Assembly (NCBI RefSeq): GCF_050003625.1 | Contig: NC_134400.1 | Location: forward strand, 198,289,918 to 198,353,917 | Length of the DNA stretch: 64,000 nucleotides | Source of the DNA: Haematobia irritans | Lineage: Eukaryota; Arthropoda; Insecta; Diptera; Muscidae | Direction of reading: 5' to 3' | Shown here: one piece after another, positions 45,538-58,173 of the stretch | How positions within the stretch are numbered: position 1 is the stretch's first letter | Layout: each line of letters begins with the position of its first letter | Program-made: the position numbers and the translations under genes | The notes under the pieces: model-generated | What the model was told of the DNA's origin: nothing | What the model saw: the letters and a program-made list of their open reading frames with translations, nothing else | Databases searched by the model: none

Positions 45538-48500
45538 AATAGAAACTAAATTTAAGCAACACTTTCTATAGAAATAATATTTTGACAAAATTTTCTATAG
45601 AAATAAAATTTTGACAAAATTTTCGAAGAAATATAATTTTGAGAAAATTTTTACGGAAATAAAATTTTGGCTAACAATTTTACAAAACTAGCAAAATTTT
45701 CTATCGGAATAATTATCTGGCAAAAATTTTTATATAAATAAAATTTTGGCTAAAAATTTTATAACAAAAAATTTGGTCAAATTTCCTATAGATATAAAAT
45801 TTTAGTTCAGCTAAAATGTTTACACACAAAAAAAATTTTTCCGATTCAATCACGAAATTAATTGATCCAATTAATTTTTTAATTGAAATGTCTTCAATCA
45901 CAGAATTGATAGTATCAATTAAAAAATTAATTGACAGTCAATTAAAAAATTAATTGATCCAATTAAATATTTAATTGATACTATTAATTTGTGTGATTGA
46001 TTTTTATTTCAATTAAAAAATTTGTTGAATCAATTAAATTTTTAATTGAATATTTTTTAAAACTCAATTAAGATTTTAATTGGAAAAATTTTCGTGAATT
46101 TTTTTTCTGTGTACAGAAATGAAAGTGTGACAAAATTTTTAGAACATATTCTATAGAAACTAAATTTTAACAACATTTTCTGTAGAAATAACATTTTGAC
46201 ATTTTCTAAAAAATTATGTTTTGACAACAATTTCTTATAGAAATGAAATTTTGACAAAATTTTCTATAGAAATAAAATTTTGACGAAATTTTCTATAGAA
46301 ATAAAATTTTGACGAAATTTTCTATAAAAATAAAATTTTGACAAAATTTCTATAGAAATAAAATTTTGAAAAAATTTTCTCTATAAATAAAATTTTGGTT
46401 AAAATTTTTATAGAAATAAAATTGGGAAAATTTTGTAAGAAACAACATTTTTTATACAAGTAAAATTTTACCAAATTTTTTTTTATAGAAATAAAATAGA
46501 ATCAAAATTTTCTATAAAAATACAAAAAATTAAATATAGAAATAAAATTTTGACTAGCCTTTTTTTAACGATTTAAAATTTTGAAAAAAAAATTCTATAG
46601 AAATAACATTTTGTAAGAAATAAAATGTTGACAAAATAAAATTATGGCTTACCTTTTTCAACAAATAAAATTTCGGTAAAATTTTTTTTATAAATGAAAT
46701 TTTGACAAAATTCAGTAAGAAACAAAATTTTGACAAATCATTTTCAAAATATTCTGTAAAAATACAATTTTTACAAAAAATTGTTATAGAAATAAAATTT
46801 TGACTAAAATTGTTATAGAAATAAAATTTTTTATAGAAATAAAATTTTGACATCACAAATAAATATTTGGCTACAATTTTGATTTCATTAACATTTTTAC
46901 AAAATTTTCTATAGAAATAAGATTTTGACAAAATTTTCTATAGAAATAAAATTTTGACTAACCTTTTTCAAGAAATAAAATTTCGATATAAATTTATTTA
47001 TAAATAAAATGTTGACAAAATTTGTTACAAAATTGTGACAAAATATTCTATAGAAATAAAATTTTTTATAGAAATTAAATTTTTGACAAAATAGCAATAA
47101 AATTTTAACATCATAAATAAATATTTGGCTAAAATGTTCATATGATTAAAACTTTGACTAAATTTTCTATACAAATAAAATTTTGACAAGCTTTTCTATA
47201 CAAATAAAATTTTCTATACGAATAAAATGTTGACAAAATTTTGTAAGAAACAACATTTTTTATACAAGTAAAATTTTAACAAAATTTTTTTATAGAAATA
47301 AAATAGAATCAAAATAAAATTTTGACAAAATTATCTATAGAAATAAATAACAATATATAAATATAAATTAAAATTTAGCAAAATTTTCTATAGAAATAAA
47401 ATTTTTAACGATTTAAAATTTTGAAAAAATTTTCTATAGAAATAAAATTTTGTAAGAACTAAAATGTTGACAAAATTTTCTATAGAAATACAATTTTGGC
47501 TTACCTTTTGCAAAAAATGAAATTTCGATAAAATTTTCTTTATAAATAAAATTTTAACAAAATACAGTAAAAAACAAAATTTTGACAAAAAATTGTCAAA
47601 ATATTCTGTAGAAATAAAATTTGGGCTGAAATTTTTATAGAAATTAAATTTTTGCAAAATAGAAATAAAATTTTGACATCATAAATAAATATTTGTCTAC
47701 AATTTTCATTTCATTAAAATTTTTACACAATTTTCTATACAAACAAAATTTTGAAAAAATTTTTTATAGAAATAAAATTTTGACAAAAATTCAGTTAGAA
47801 ACAAAATTTTGATAAAATATACTATAGAAATAAAATTTTGACATAATTTTCTGTATAAATAAAATTGTGGCTAAAATTTTTATAGAAATTAAATTTTTGA
47901 CAAAATAGAAATAAAATTTTGACATCATAAGTAAATATTTGGCTAAAATTTTCATATAATTAAAACTTTGACAAAATTTTCAATAGAAACAAAATTTTAA
48001 GAAAATTTTCTATATAAATAAAATTTTGGTTAAAAGTTTTATTGAAATAAAATTTTTGACACCATTGGTATGGAAATAAAATTTTGGCAAAATTTTGTAA
48101 GAAAGAACATTGTATAAAACAAGTAAAATTTTAACAAATTTTTTTTATAGAAATAAAATAGAATCAAAATTGTCTATTGAAATGAAATTTCGACTAAATT
48201 ATCTATAGAAATAAATAAAAAATATATAAATATAGAATAAAATTTAGCAAAATTTCTATAGAAATAAAATTTTTAACGATTTAAAATTTTGAAAAAATTT
48301 TCGGTAGAAATAAAATTTTGTAAGAAATAAAATGTTGAAAAAATTTTCTATAGAAATAAAATATTGGCTTGCCTTTTTCAAGAAATAAAAATTCGATAAA
48401 ATTTTCTTTATAAATAAAATTTTGACAAAATTCAGAAAGAAACAAAATTTTGACAAAAAATTGTCAAAATATTCTATAGAAATAAAATTTTGCCCAAAAA

Positions 48501-48955
48501 TTTTTATAGAAATAAAATTTTTTATAGAAACTGAATTTTTTATAGAAATTGAATTTTTGACAAAATAGAAATAAAATTTTGTCATCATAAATAAATATTT
48601 GGCTAAAATTTTCATTTAATTAAAATTTTGACAAAATTTTCTATAGAAATAAAATTTTGACTAACCTTTTTCAAGAAATAAAATTTCGATAAATTTTTCT
48701 TTATAAATAAAATTTTGACAAAATTCAGTAAGAAACAAAATTTTGACAAAAAATTCTACAGAAATAAAATTTTGACATCATTTTCTGTAGAAATACAATT
48801 TTGGCTAAAATTTGTATATAAATTAAATTTTTTTATAAAAATTAAATTTTTGACAAGATAGAAATAAAATTTTGACATCATAAATAAATATTTGGCTAAA
48901 ATTTTCATATAATGAAAATTTTGACAAAATTTTCTATAGAAATAAAATTTTGACA
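45538..48955 (+). repeat. 3.4-kb degenerate 29-bp array with ~0.85-kb higher-order repeat
   Basis: The array has more variant units than elsewhere (GGCTAAAATTTTTATAG, AAATTCAGTAAGAAAC). The block starting TTTTTAACGATTTAAAATTTTG recurs near 46558, 47400 and 48268, about 840 and 870 bp apart, and CATCATAAATAAATATTTGGC recurs at least five times. It contains the MITE-like element at 45823-46111. Confidence 0.8.
45823..46111 (-). mobile_element. MITE-like element, AATTGATT-rich, deleted copy M5
   Basis: A 289-bp element, from CACACAAAAAAAATTTTTCC to ...TTTTTCTGTG. TA is duplicated at 45821-45822 and 46112-46113. It shares ends and the internal phrase ATTGATCCAATTAATTTT with 44808-45364 but lacks about half of the interior. 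Confidence 0.8.
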
Positions 48956-50168
48956 ACGATTTCCATTTTTGTTTGTCTGTGTATATATGAAGTTTTTTTC
49001 TTTGTAATTTTTCCTATTCCTATGCTCAATAGTTTTTAGCCAATTAGAAGAGATTTCTTTACGGGGGCATTTCAACAATCTCAAACAAAAATTTACCAAG
49101 TGTAGGTAAATTTTTGTTTGATCACATAATTACTTCACTTTTTGAGTTCAGTTGTTTTAGGTAAAAAGTGTTCGATTTGAAAGAAAAAAATAACACAACT
49201 GAAAACTGAACTAAATAGTGAATAAAGTCAAAACATTGTCCATATTTCGTAGATAATATCTCATCTCTATGACAATTGGCATAACAATAACGAATGAGTT
49301 CCTTTTTGTTTGGTAGATTTTTAAATTTCATTGACTTCATTGCTTTGCTTTTGGTGTCTACGATTGGTTTTTTTTTGAAAATTCCCCCACCATAAAAAAT
49401 CACATTAAATCTAATGAAAAACAATTGTTATTACTTGGTATTATGAAGGAATTACTAATGTTTATCTCTTGTATTTTTTTTTTTTTTTTTTTTTGAGGGG
49501 GTGATTCTTTGTTTTTGTAACAATTTACTGGTTTTTGTATGATTGTTTTTTTTTTTTTAATTCGATGTCGACAGAGGAGATTTTATGGTCACTTGCATGG
49601 CAATTAAACACATTTGTTTCATTGTTATGAATCAGTTTGACATTATCTGGGTTGTTGTGAACATATTGCAATTATTTTCAATGGGATTTTATTTGGTAAA
49701 TTCCTTATCTTGGCGAAACATGGTCCAAATATTTTTCGTTGTAATGCTAAGGATTAATTAAATGAAACAGCAGACACATTCACACATTCACACACACACA
49801 CACACTCCAAACTATAAGAAATATCTAAAGTTGGGACAGAGCTGACTGTACATTACCCTACATCAATCGGTACATCAATCAGAAAATAACGACCCCCACC
49901 TGGAAAATGAATACTCAAAACAACTTCTACTTGCTTGACTGTCCCTTAATCATTGTGCCATTGACTTCTTGCCAAAAGATACGCCTACTTAAAATAATTA
50001 ATTTTTAGGGACCTATCTAGCTGGAGGGTTCTAACGTAGCCATTTATGTCTTTGAAGTCAAATATAAAGCAATCATATAATCATGCTTGAATTTTATCCC
50101 CTCGTGCCAACAATAATCTTCTAAAATTTTAAGAAAAATTTCGAAAAATCTATCAAATAAAAACAAAA
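48956..50168. other. Unique AT-rich sequence with T-runs and a (CA)n tract
   Basis: T-runs lie near 49477-49493 and 49547-49558, and a (CA)n microsatellite near 49775-49806. No gene is supported; a 100-codon minus frame (49122-49424) has no recognisable feature. Confidence 0.45.
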
Positions 50169-53100
50169 ACAAGTATATACGGCGGTAAGATCGACCAGGC
50201 CGAATCTAATGTATCCTCCACCATGGATTGCATAGACTGTCATCTAATATCGAATTACTTGGGTTGCGGTAGCACTTGCCGATGGCACGGTATCTTAAAA
50301 CTTCTTAACACAGTCTTCTAAATTGTAAGCTAGTCCATACGGGGTATATATTAAACAAAAAAAAAAGACCGATTAAATACGTATATAATTCAGTTTGACA
50401 AAATTTTCTATAAAAATAAAATTTTGACCAAATGTTCTATAAAAATTAAATTTTGACAAAATTTTGTGTAAAAATAAAATTTTGACAAAATTTTGTATAG
50501 AAATAAAATTTTGTATAAAAATAAAATTTTGACAAAATTTTCTATAAAAATAAAATTTTGATAAAACTTTCTATAGAACAAAAAAAAATTTGACACAATT
50601 TTCTATAGAAATAAAATTTTGACAAAATTTTGTATAAAAATAAAATGTTGACAAAATTTATTTTACAAATAAAATTTTGACAAAATTTTCTATAGAAATT
50701 AAATTTTGACAAAATTTTCTATACAAATAAAATTTTTACAAAATTTTCTATACAAATAAAATTTTGACAAAATTTTCAATAAAAATAAAATTTTGACAAA
50801 ATTTTCAATAAAAATAAAATTTTCACAAAATTTTCTATAGAAATAAAATTTTGACAAAATTATCTATAAAAATAAAAGTTTGACCAAATTTTCTATATAA
50901 ATATAATTTTGACAAAATTTTCTATAAAAATAAAATTTTGACAAAATTTTCTATACAAATAAAATTTTGACAAAATTTTCTATACAAATAAAATTTTGAC
51001 AAAATTTTCTATACAAATAAAATTTTGACAAAAGTTTATATACAAATAAAATTTTGACAAAATTTTCTATACAAATAACAGTTTGACAAAATGTTCTATA
51101 AAAATAAAATTTTGTATAAAATAAAATTTTCTATAGAACTAAAATTTTGACAAAACTTTCTATAAAAATAAAATTTTGTATAAAAATAAAATTTTTATAG
51201 ATATATAATATTGACAAAATTTTTTATAAAAAGAAAAAAATTGACAAAATTTTGTATAAAAATAAAATTTTGACAAAATTTTCTATACAAATAACATTTT
51301 GACAAAATTTTCCATAAAAATAAAAATTTGACAAAATTTTCTATGAAAATAAAGTTTTCACAAAATTTTCTATAGAAATAAAATTTTGACAAAATTTTTA
51401 TAGAAATAAAATTTTGATAAAATTTTCTATAAAAATAAAATTTTGACAAAATTTTCTATAAAAATAAAATTTTGACAAAATTTTCTATAGAAATAAAATT
51501 GTGACACAATTTTCTATAAAAATAAAATTTTCTATAAAAAAAAAATTTTTCTATAGAAATAAAATTTTGATAAAATTTTCTATACAAATAAAATTTTAAC
51601 AAAAGTTTCTATGAAAATAAAATTTTGACAAAATTTTCTATGAAAATAAAATTTTGACAAAATGTTCTATAAAAATAAAATTTTGACAAAAATTTTCTAT
51701 AGAAATAAAATTTTGACACAAATTTCTATAAAAATAAAATTTTGACAAAATTTTCTATAAAAATAAAATTTTGACAAAATTTTCTATAAAAATAAAATTT
51801 TGACACAATTTTCTGCAAAAATAAAATTTTGACACAATTGTCTATAAAAATAAAATTTTGACAAAATTTTCTATAGAAATAAAATTTTGGCAAAAATTTC
51901 TATAGAAATAAAATTTTGACAAAATTTTCTATAAAATAAAATTTTGACAAAATTTTCTATACAAATAAAATTTTGACAAAATTTTGTACAGAAATAAAAT
52001 CTTGATAAAATTTTCTATACAAATAAAATTTTAACAAAATTTTCTATAAAAATAAAATTTTGACAAAATTTTCTATAAAAATAAAATTTTGATAAAATTT
52101 TCTATAAAAATAAAATTTTCTATAGAAATAAAATTTTAACGCAATTTTCTATAAAAATAAAATTTTGACAAAATTTTCTATAAAAATAAAATTTTGATAA
52201 AATTTTCTATAAAAATAAAATTTTGACAAAATTTTCTATAGAAATGAAATTTTGACAAAATGTTCTATAGAAATACAATTTTGACAAAATTTTCTATACA
52301 AATAAAATTTTAACAAAATTTTCAATAGAAATAAAATTTTAACAAAATTTTCCATAGAAATAAAATTTTGACAAAATTTTCTACAAAAATAAAATTTTGA
52401 CAAAATTTTCTATAAAAATAAAATTTTGATAAAATTTTCTATAGAAATAAAATTTTGACAAAATTTTCTATACAAATAAAATTTTAATAAAATTTTCTAT
52501 AAAAATAAAATTTTGACAAATTTTCTATACAAATAAAATTTTGACAAAATTTTCTATACAAATAAAGTTTTGACAAAATTTCCTATACAAATAAAATTGT
52601 GACAAAATTTTGTATCAAAATAAAATTTTGACCAAATATTCTATAAAAATAACATTTCGACCAAATTTTCTATACAAATAAAATTTTAACAAAATTTTCT
52701 ATAGAAATAAAATTTTGACACAATTTTCTATAGAAATAAAATTTTGACAAAATTTTCTATAAAAATAAAATTTTGTATAAAAATAAAAATTTCTCTAGAA
52801 ATAAAATTTTGATTAACAATAAAATTTTGATTAAATTTTCCATACAAATAAAATGTTTACAAATTTTTTTATAGAAATAAAATTTTGACACAATTTTCTA
52901 TAGAAACAAAATTTTGACAAAATTTTCTATAAAAATAAAATTTTGACAAAATTTTCTATAAAAATAACATTTTGACAAAATTTTCTGTAGAAATGACGTT
53001 TTGACAAAATTTTCTATAGAAATAAAATTTTGACAAAATTTTCTATAGAAATAAAATTTTGACAAAATTTTCTATAGAAATAAAATTTTGACAAAATTTT

Positions 53101-55004
53101 CTATAGAAATAAAATTTTGTCAAAATTTTCTATAAAAATAACATTTTGACAAAATTTTCTATAAAAATAAAATTTTGACAAAATTTTCTATAAAAATAAA
53201 ATTTTTACAAAATTTTCTATAAAAAAAATTTTTACAAAATTTTCTATAAAAAGAAAATTTTAACAAAATTTTCTACAAAAATAAAATGTTGACAAAGTTT
53301 TCTATAAAAATAAAATTGTTACGAAATTTTCTACAGAAATAAAATTTTGACAAAATTTTCTACAGAAATTTAAAAAAAAAATCTATAGAAATAAAAGTTT
53401 GACCAAATTTTTTATACAAATAAAATTTTGACAAAATTTTCTATAAAAATAAAATTTTGTATAAAAATAAAATTTTCTATAGAAATAAAATTTTGATTAA
53501 AAATAAAATTTTCTATAGAAATAAAATTTTGACAACATTTTCTATAGAAATAAAATTTTGACCACATTTTCTATAAAAATAAAATTTTGACAAAATTTTC
53601 TATTCAAATAAAATTTTGACAAAATTTTGTATAGAAATAAAATTTTGACACAATTTTATATAGAAATAAAATTTTGACAAAATTTTCTATAAAAATAAAA
53701 TTTTGACAAAATTTTTTATAAAAATAAAATTTTGACAAAATTTTCTGTAGAAATAACATTTTGACAAAATTTTCTATAGAAATAAAATTTTGACAAAATT
53801 TTTTATAAAAATAAAATTTTGACAAAATTTTCTATAAAAATAAAATTTTGACAAAATTTTCTATAAAAATAAAATTTTGATAACATTTTCTATAAAAATA
53901 CAATTTTGATAACATTTTCTATAAAAATACAATTTTGACAAAATTTTCTATAAAAATCAAATTTTGACGAAATTTTCTATAGAAATAAAATTTTGACAAC
54001 ATTTTCTATAGAAATGAAATTTTGACAAAATTGTCTATAGTAATAAAATTTTGAAAAAATTTGCTATAATAAAAACATTTTGACAACATTTGCTAGATAA
54101 ATAAAATTTTGGTAGATTATTTTTGGCGATATGGACCAATTTTTGTGTGATTGGTGATCGGCTACATATAACTAACTATAGACCGTTATAGACCAATTTT
54201 TGCATGGCTGTTAGCGGCCATATACTAGCGATCAATTTATGTGGGGGCTCTATATAATTATCCCTAGAAAGCTTATCCTACTGAAAGTCCCGGATAAGCT
54301 AATCACACGTCTGTGGGACGTATCATAGTTTGTCGTGGGGGCTATATATAAATATGGACCGATATGGACCAATTTTTGAATGCTTGTTAGACATCACGTA
54401 CCAAATTTCAGCCGAATCGGAGGAAATTTGCTTCTCTTTGAGGCTCCACAAGCCATATCTTGGGATCGGTTTATATGGAGGCTATATATAATTATGGACC
54501 GATGTGGACCAATTTTTGAATGGTAGTTAGAGGCGATATGCTAAAACCACGTACCAAATGTGCTACTCCTAGAGACTCCGCAAGCCAAATCTGGTGGTCG
54601 GTTTATATGGGGGCTATATATAATTATGGACCGTTGTGGTCCATGTTAGAGACCTAAACTAACACCATGTACCAAATTTCAGCCGGATCGGTTGAAATGT
54701 GCTACTCCTAGAGCCAAGCCGCAAGCCAAATATGGGGGTTGGTTTATATGGGGTCTATACGTAAAAGTGGTCCGATATGGCCCTTTTGCAATACCATCCG
54801 ACCTACATCAATAACAACTTCGTGTGCCAAGTTTCGTTTCGTTTCGTTTGGAAGTTAGCGTGATTGCAACAGACGGATGGACGGTCAGACAGGCTTAGAT
54901 CGACTGAGAATTTCATCACTTTATGGCATCTTAGAGCAATATCGATGTGTTACAAACGGAATGTCAAGGTTAATATACCCCCATTCTATGGTAGAGGGTA
55001 TAAA
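50169..55004 (+). mobile_element. DINE-1-like element E10, complete, with expanded 29-bp array
   Basis: The 5' end is at 50169 (ACAAGTATATACGGCGG, hairpin partly decayed to ATCGACCAGGCCGAA). The 5' core runs to about 50395. A 3.7-kb 29-bp array (50396-54110), the GGTAGATTATTTTTGGCG junction and about four 153-bp-type units (54120-54790) follow, then the 3' region with ACGGATGGACGGTCAGAC and hairpin end GGTAGAGGGTATAAAAC at about 55004. It mirrors E5 in organisation. An unrelated insert of about 75 bp (54262-54336) interrupts one 153-bp unit. Confidence 0.75.
50396..54110 (+). repeat. 3.7-kb array of the 29-bp unit in E10
   Basis: About 125 units, mostly with CTATAAAAATAAAATTTTGAC or CTATAGAAATAAAATT forms. 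It is more uniform than the arrays at 37 or 46 kb, suggesting recent expansion or homogenisation. Confidence 0.9.
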
Positions 55005-56290
55005 ACAAACCATACCCGCTTCATTGTCTTTACACTAATAATTTTGGTATTGATTTCGGGCATGTTTTTTTCAGTGTATGTATCCTCCATCATGGAAGAT
55101 AACAAGGATGAGCGATATTCGATCACTTTTATTTATAGCCTCCATATAAACCGACTCCCGATTTGATTTCTGGAACCTCCCTGAGAAGCAAATTTCATCC
55201 GATCCTGTTGTCAAAAATTGTTTAAGGGGCTTGAGTTCTATTCCTGTCCAGTTTTATAAAAAAAATCAAAATAAAGCGTATTTCTTCATTATCTTCATTT
55301 ATTTTTCATTTCTAGTACTGGAGATAGAAGACTCGAACGGTATAAAAAAATAACTTTTTCGATTATCCTATATTATATAATTTCATATAATATTCAATTT
55401 TGAATATAATATTCAATTGAATTTTTTTCCTAATGTATACTTGTTCTTTAATTAAACTACCCATTTCAAACTTGCACCCCAATCAGACTACAACTTTCTT
55501 CCAAATATCTCCAATATCCCGGATACCAAATATCATCAATGTGCACAAGTACCAGCCACACACACCACACACATAAATATTCATTTAAAACTTTATTCCG
55601 TTGTAATGTTTCATTGATTACGAAATACTAGTAGTGTTTAATTTTTTTCGTTTTTTTTTTTTTCATTCGATCTTAATTGATTAAAGAGTAATCAAAAATC
55701 ATAATGAAAGCTCTAAACTTTCTAATAAATGTCACAGATATGAATCGTCCATGATTTCATTTAATATTCAATGGAAATTGTCTTAATAACCGAATCATTG
55801 AGGGGGGCTTAAAAAAGCAAGACATTTTCAAGAGGATGGATCCCAACCACCCCTCTCACTGTCTCTCACTCTCTTTCTCTCTCTCTCTCTCTCTCACTAT
55901 TTCGACTGTCACTAATCACCACATTTTCCCAATTGCCCAAGTGATTATCAATTAACTGAGAAAAACTCGAGTAAAGTGAAGAGTCAAATATCAAAGCCAT
56001 GGAAACATGACCGTACGGGCGGATGACAGACGGACAGAGGGATAATAAAATGAATGGATAGATAGACAAAATCAAACAACGAACATAAAGACATAGACAA
56101 TTGTCGAACATTTTCAACATCATCAGCGAGCAAGAGAGCACCACCATTGCCAAGCAGACGACTAAAAGCAATTGCAACAATCCCATCAGCAACATGCAAC
56201 AGCAATGAATATTGCTCGTAAAATGTTCAACTTAATCAACGATCATAGAGCTATGAGCCAAGTCTATGAATAGGGATGCTTCAATAGGAT
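55005..56290. other. Mostly unique sequence with a (TC)n tract and a DINE relic
   Basis: A worn 153-bp-unit fragment lies at about 55132-55215 (TAGCCTCCATATAAACCGAC ... GAGAAGCAAATTTCATCCG), and a (CT)n tract at about 55856-55898. No gene is supported. The 109-codon minus frame at 55866-56195 ends in the (TC)n tract and has no recognisable domain. Confidence 0.45.
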
Positions 56291-57660
56291 TTTTTATACC
56301 CTCACCCTTAGTATATTAACTTTGTCATTCCGTTTGTAACACATCGAAATATTGCTCTAAGACCCCATAAAGTATATATATTCTGGGTTGTGGAAAAATT
56401 CTGAGTCGATCTAAGCATGTCCGTCCGTCCGTCTGTTAAAATCACGCTAACTTCCGAACGAAACAAACTATCGACTTGAAACTTGTTATTGATGTAGGTC
56501 GTATGGTATTGCAAATGGGCCATATCGAACCACTTTTACGTATAGCCCCCATATAAACCGACGCTCAGATTTGGTTTGCGGAGCCTCTTCGAGGAGCAAC
56601 ATTCATCCGATCAGGCTGAAATTCGGTACATGGTATAAATATATGGTCTCTAACAACCATGCAAAAATTGGTCCACATCGGTCCATAATTATATATAGAC
56701 CCCATATAAACCGATCCCCAGATTTGGCTTGCGGAGCCTCTTGGCGAAGCAAATTGCATCCGATCCGGCTGAAATTTGGTACATGGTGTTACTATATAGT
56801 ATCTAACAATCATGCAGAAATTGGTCCACATCGGTTCATAATTATATATAGCCCTTATACAAATCCATCCCCAGATTTGGCTTGCGGAGCCTCAAAGAGA
56901 AGCAAATTTCATCTGATCCGGCTGAAATTTGGAACGTGGTGTTAGTAAATGCCGCTAACAACCACACCAAAATTGGTCAACATCGGTCCATAATTATATA
57001 TAGCCCACATATAAACCGATCCCCAGATTTGGCTTGCGGAGCCTCAAATAGAAGCAAATTTCATCCGAACAGCCTGAAATTTGGTGCATGGTGTTGGTAT
57101 ATGGTCTATAAAAACCTTGCTAAATTTGGTCCACATCGGTCCATAATTGTATATAGCCCACATAACATACAAACCGATCCCCAGATTTGGCTTGCGGATC
57201 CTCAAAGAGAAGCAAATTTCATCCGATCCGGTTGAAATTTGGAACATGGTGTTAACAACCGTGCCAGAATTGGTCCATATCGGTCCATAATTATATATAA
57301 ACCGTTCTCAAGATTTGACCTCCGGAGCCTCTTGAAAGAGCAAAATTCATCCGATCCGGTTCAAATTTGGAACGTGGTGTTAGTATATGGCCGCTAACAA
57401 CCACACCAAAATTGGTCCATTTCGGTCTATAGTTATATATAGCCGATCTCCAATCACACAAAAATTGGTCCATATCGGTGCATAATCATGGTTGCCACTC
57501 GAGCCAAAAATAATCTACCAAAATTTTATTTCTATAGAAAATTTTGTTAAAATTTAATTTCTATAAGAAATTTTGTCGAAACTTTATTTCTATTGTTGTC
57601 AAAATTTTATTTCTATAGAAAAATATTGTCAAACTGAATTATATACGTATTAAATCGATC
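56291..57660 (-). mobile_element. DINE-1-like element E11, 5' end cut by E12
   Basis: The 3' end is at the left (TTTTTATACCCTCACCC), with a GTCCGTCC tract at about 56420. 153-bp units cover about 56530-57490, the GGTTGCCACTCGAGCC junction about 57490, and a short 29-bp array about 57515-57640. The 5' core then begins (GAATTATATACGTATTAAATCG) and breaks off where the 3' end of E12 starts (57661). E12 therefore inserted into E11; the rest of E11 would lie beyond the window. Confidence 0.7.
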
Positions 57661-58024
57661 TTTTTATACCCTCCACCATAGGATGGGGGTATATTAACTT
57701 TGTCATTCCGTTTGCAACACATCGAAATATTGCTCTAAGACCCCATAAAGTATATATATTCTGGGTCGTGGTGAAATTCTGAGTCCATCTGAGCATGTCC
57801 GTCTGTCCGTCTGTTCGTCTGTTGAAATCACGCTAACTTCCGAACGAAACAAGCTATCGACTTGAAACTTGGCACAAGTAGTTGTTATTGATGTAGGTCG
57901 CATGGTATTGCAAATGGACCATATCGGTCCACTTTTACGTATAGCCCCCATATAAACGGACCCCCAAATTTTGCTTGCGATTGCTCTAAAAGAAGCAAAT
58001 TTCATCCGATCAGGCTGAAATTTG

Positions 58025-58038
58025 GTACATGGTGTTAG
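58025..58038. repeat. Target-site duplication of the LINE (left; right copy 63058-63071)
   Basis: GTACATGGTGTTAG is present next to both LINE ends. It belongs to the 153-bp unit into which the LINE inserted, and the flanking unit sequence reads on correctly on each side. Confidence 0.92.
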
Positions 58039-58173
58039 GTTAGGTTAGGTTAAAGTGGCAGCCCGATTAAGATTCAGGCTCACTTAGACTATTCAGTCCA
58101 TTGTGATACCACATTAACTAAAAGTACCTATTACATATGGGCACTTCTAGTTTTAACCGCTGAACCTTCTTGA
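58039..58173 (-). other. LINE 3' untranslated region and tail shared with the SINEs
   Basis: Minus-strand order: ORF2 stop, about 60 bp of unmatched sequence, then TGTGGTATCACAATGG ... ACTGAATAGTCTAAGTGAGC ... CGGGCTGCCAC and (AACCT)n at the end. The last ~75 bp match the tails of the SINEs at 3328, 14713 and 28001-28124, apart from a few-base insertion in the GATTAAGATTCAG part. In target-primed reverse transcription the 3' tail is what the enzyme recognises. Confidence 0.88.

Noticed and set aside
55866..56195. Leucine-rich minus-strand frame resembling a membrane protein
   Set aside because: It is hydrophobic because of CAT/AAC-rich antisense repeats and begins in a (TC)n microsatellite that yields RERERE; no family match.
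56571..57235. Opposite-strand frames reading SNNHAKIGPHRSIIIYSPHINRSPDLACGA
   Set aside because: This is the antisense reading of the 153-bp repeat; both strands are open at once, so openness is not evidence of coding.
58039..58055. GGTTAGGTTAGGTT as a telomere-like (TTAGG)n tract
   Set aside because: It is the tail repeat of the LINE and occurs the same way at the ends of the SINEs. Diptera do not use TTAGG telomeres, and the tracts are only two or three units long.
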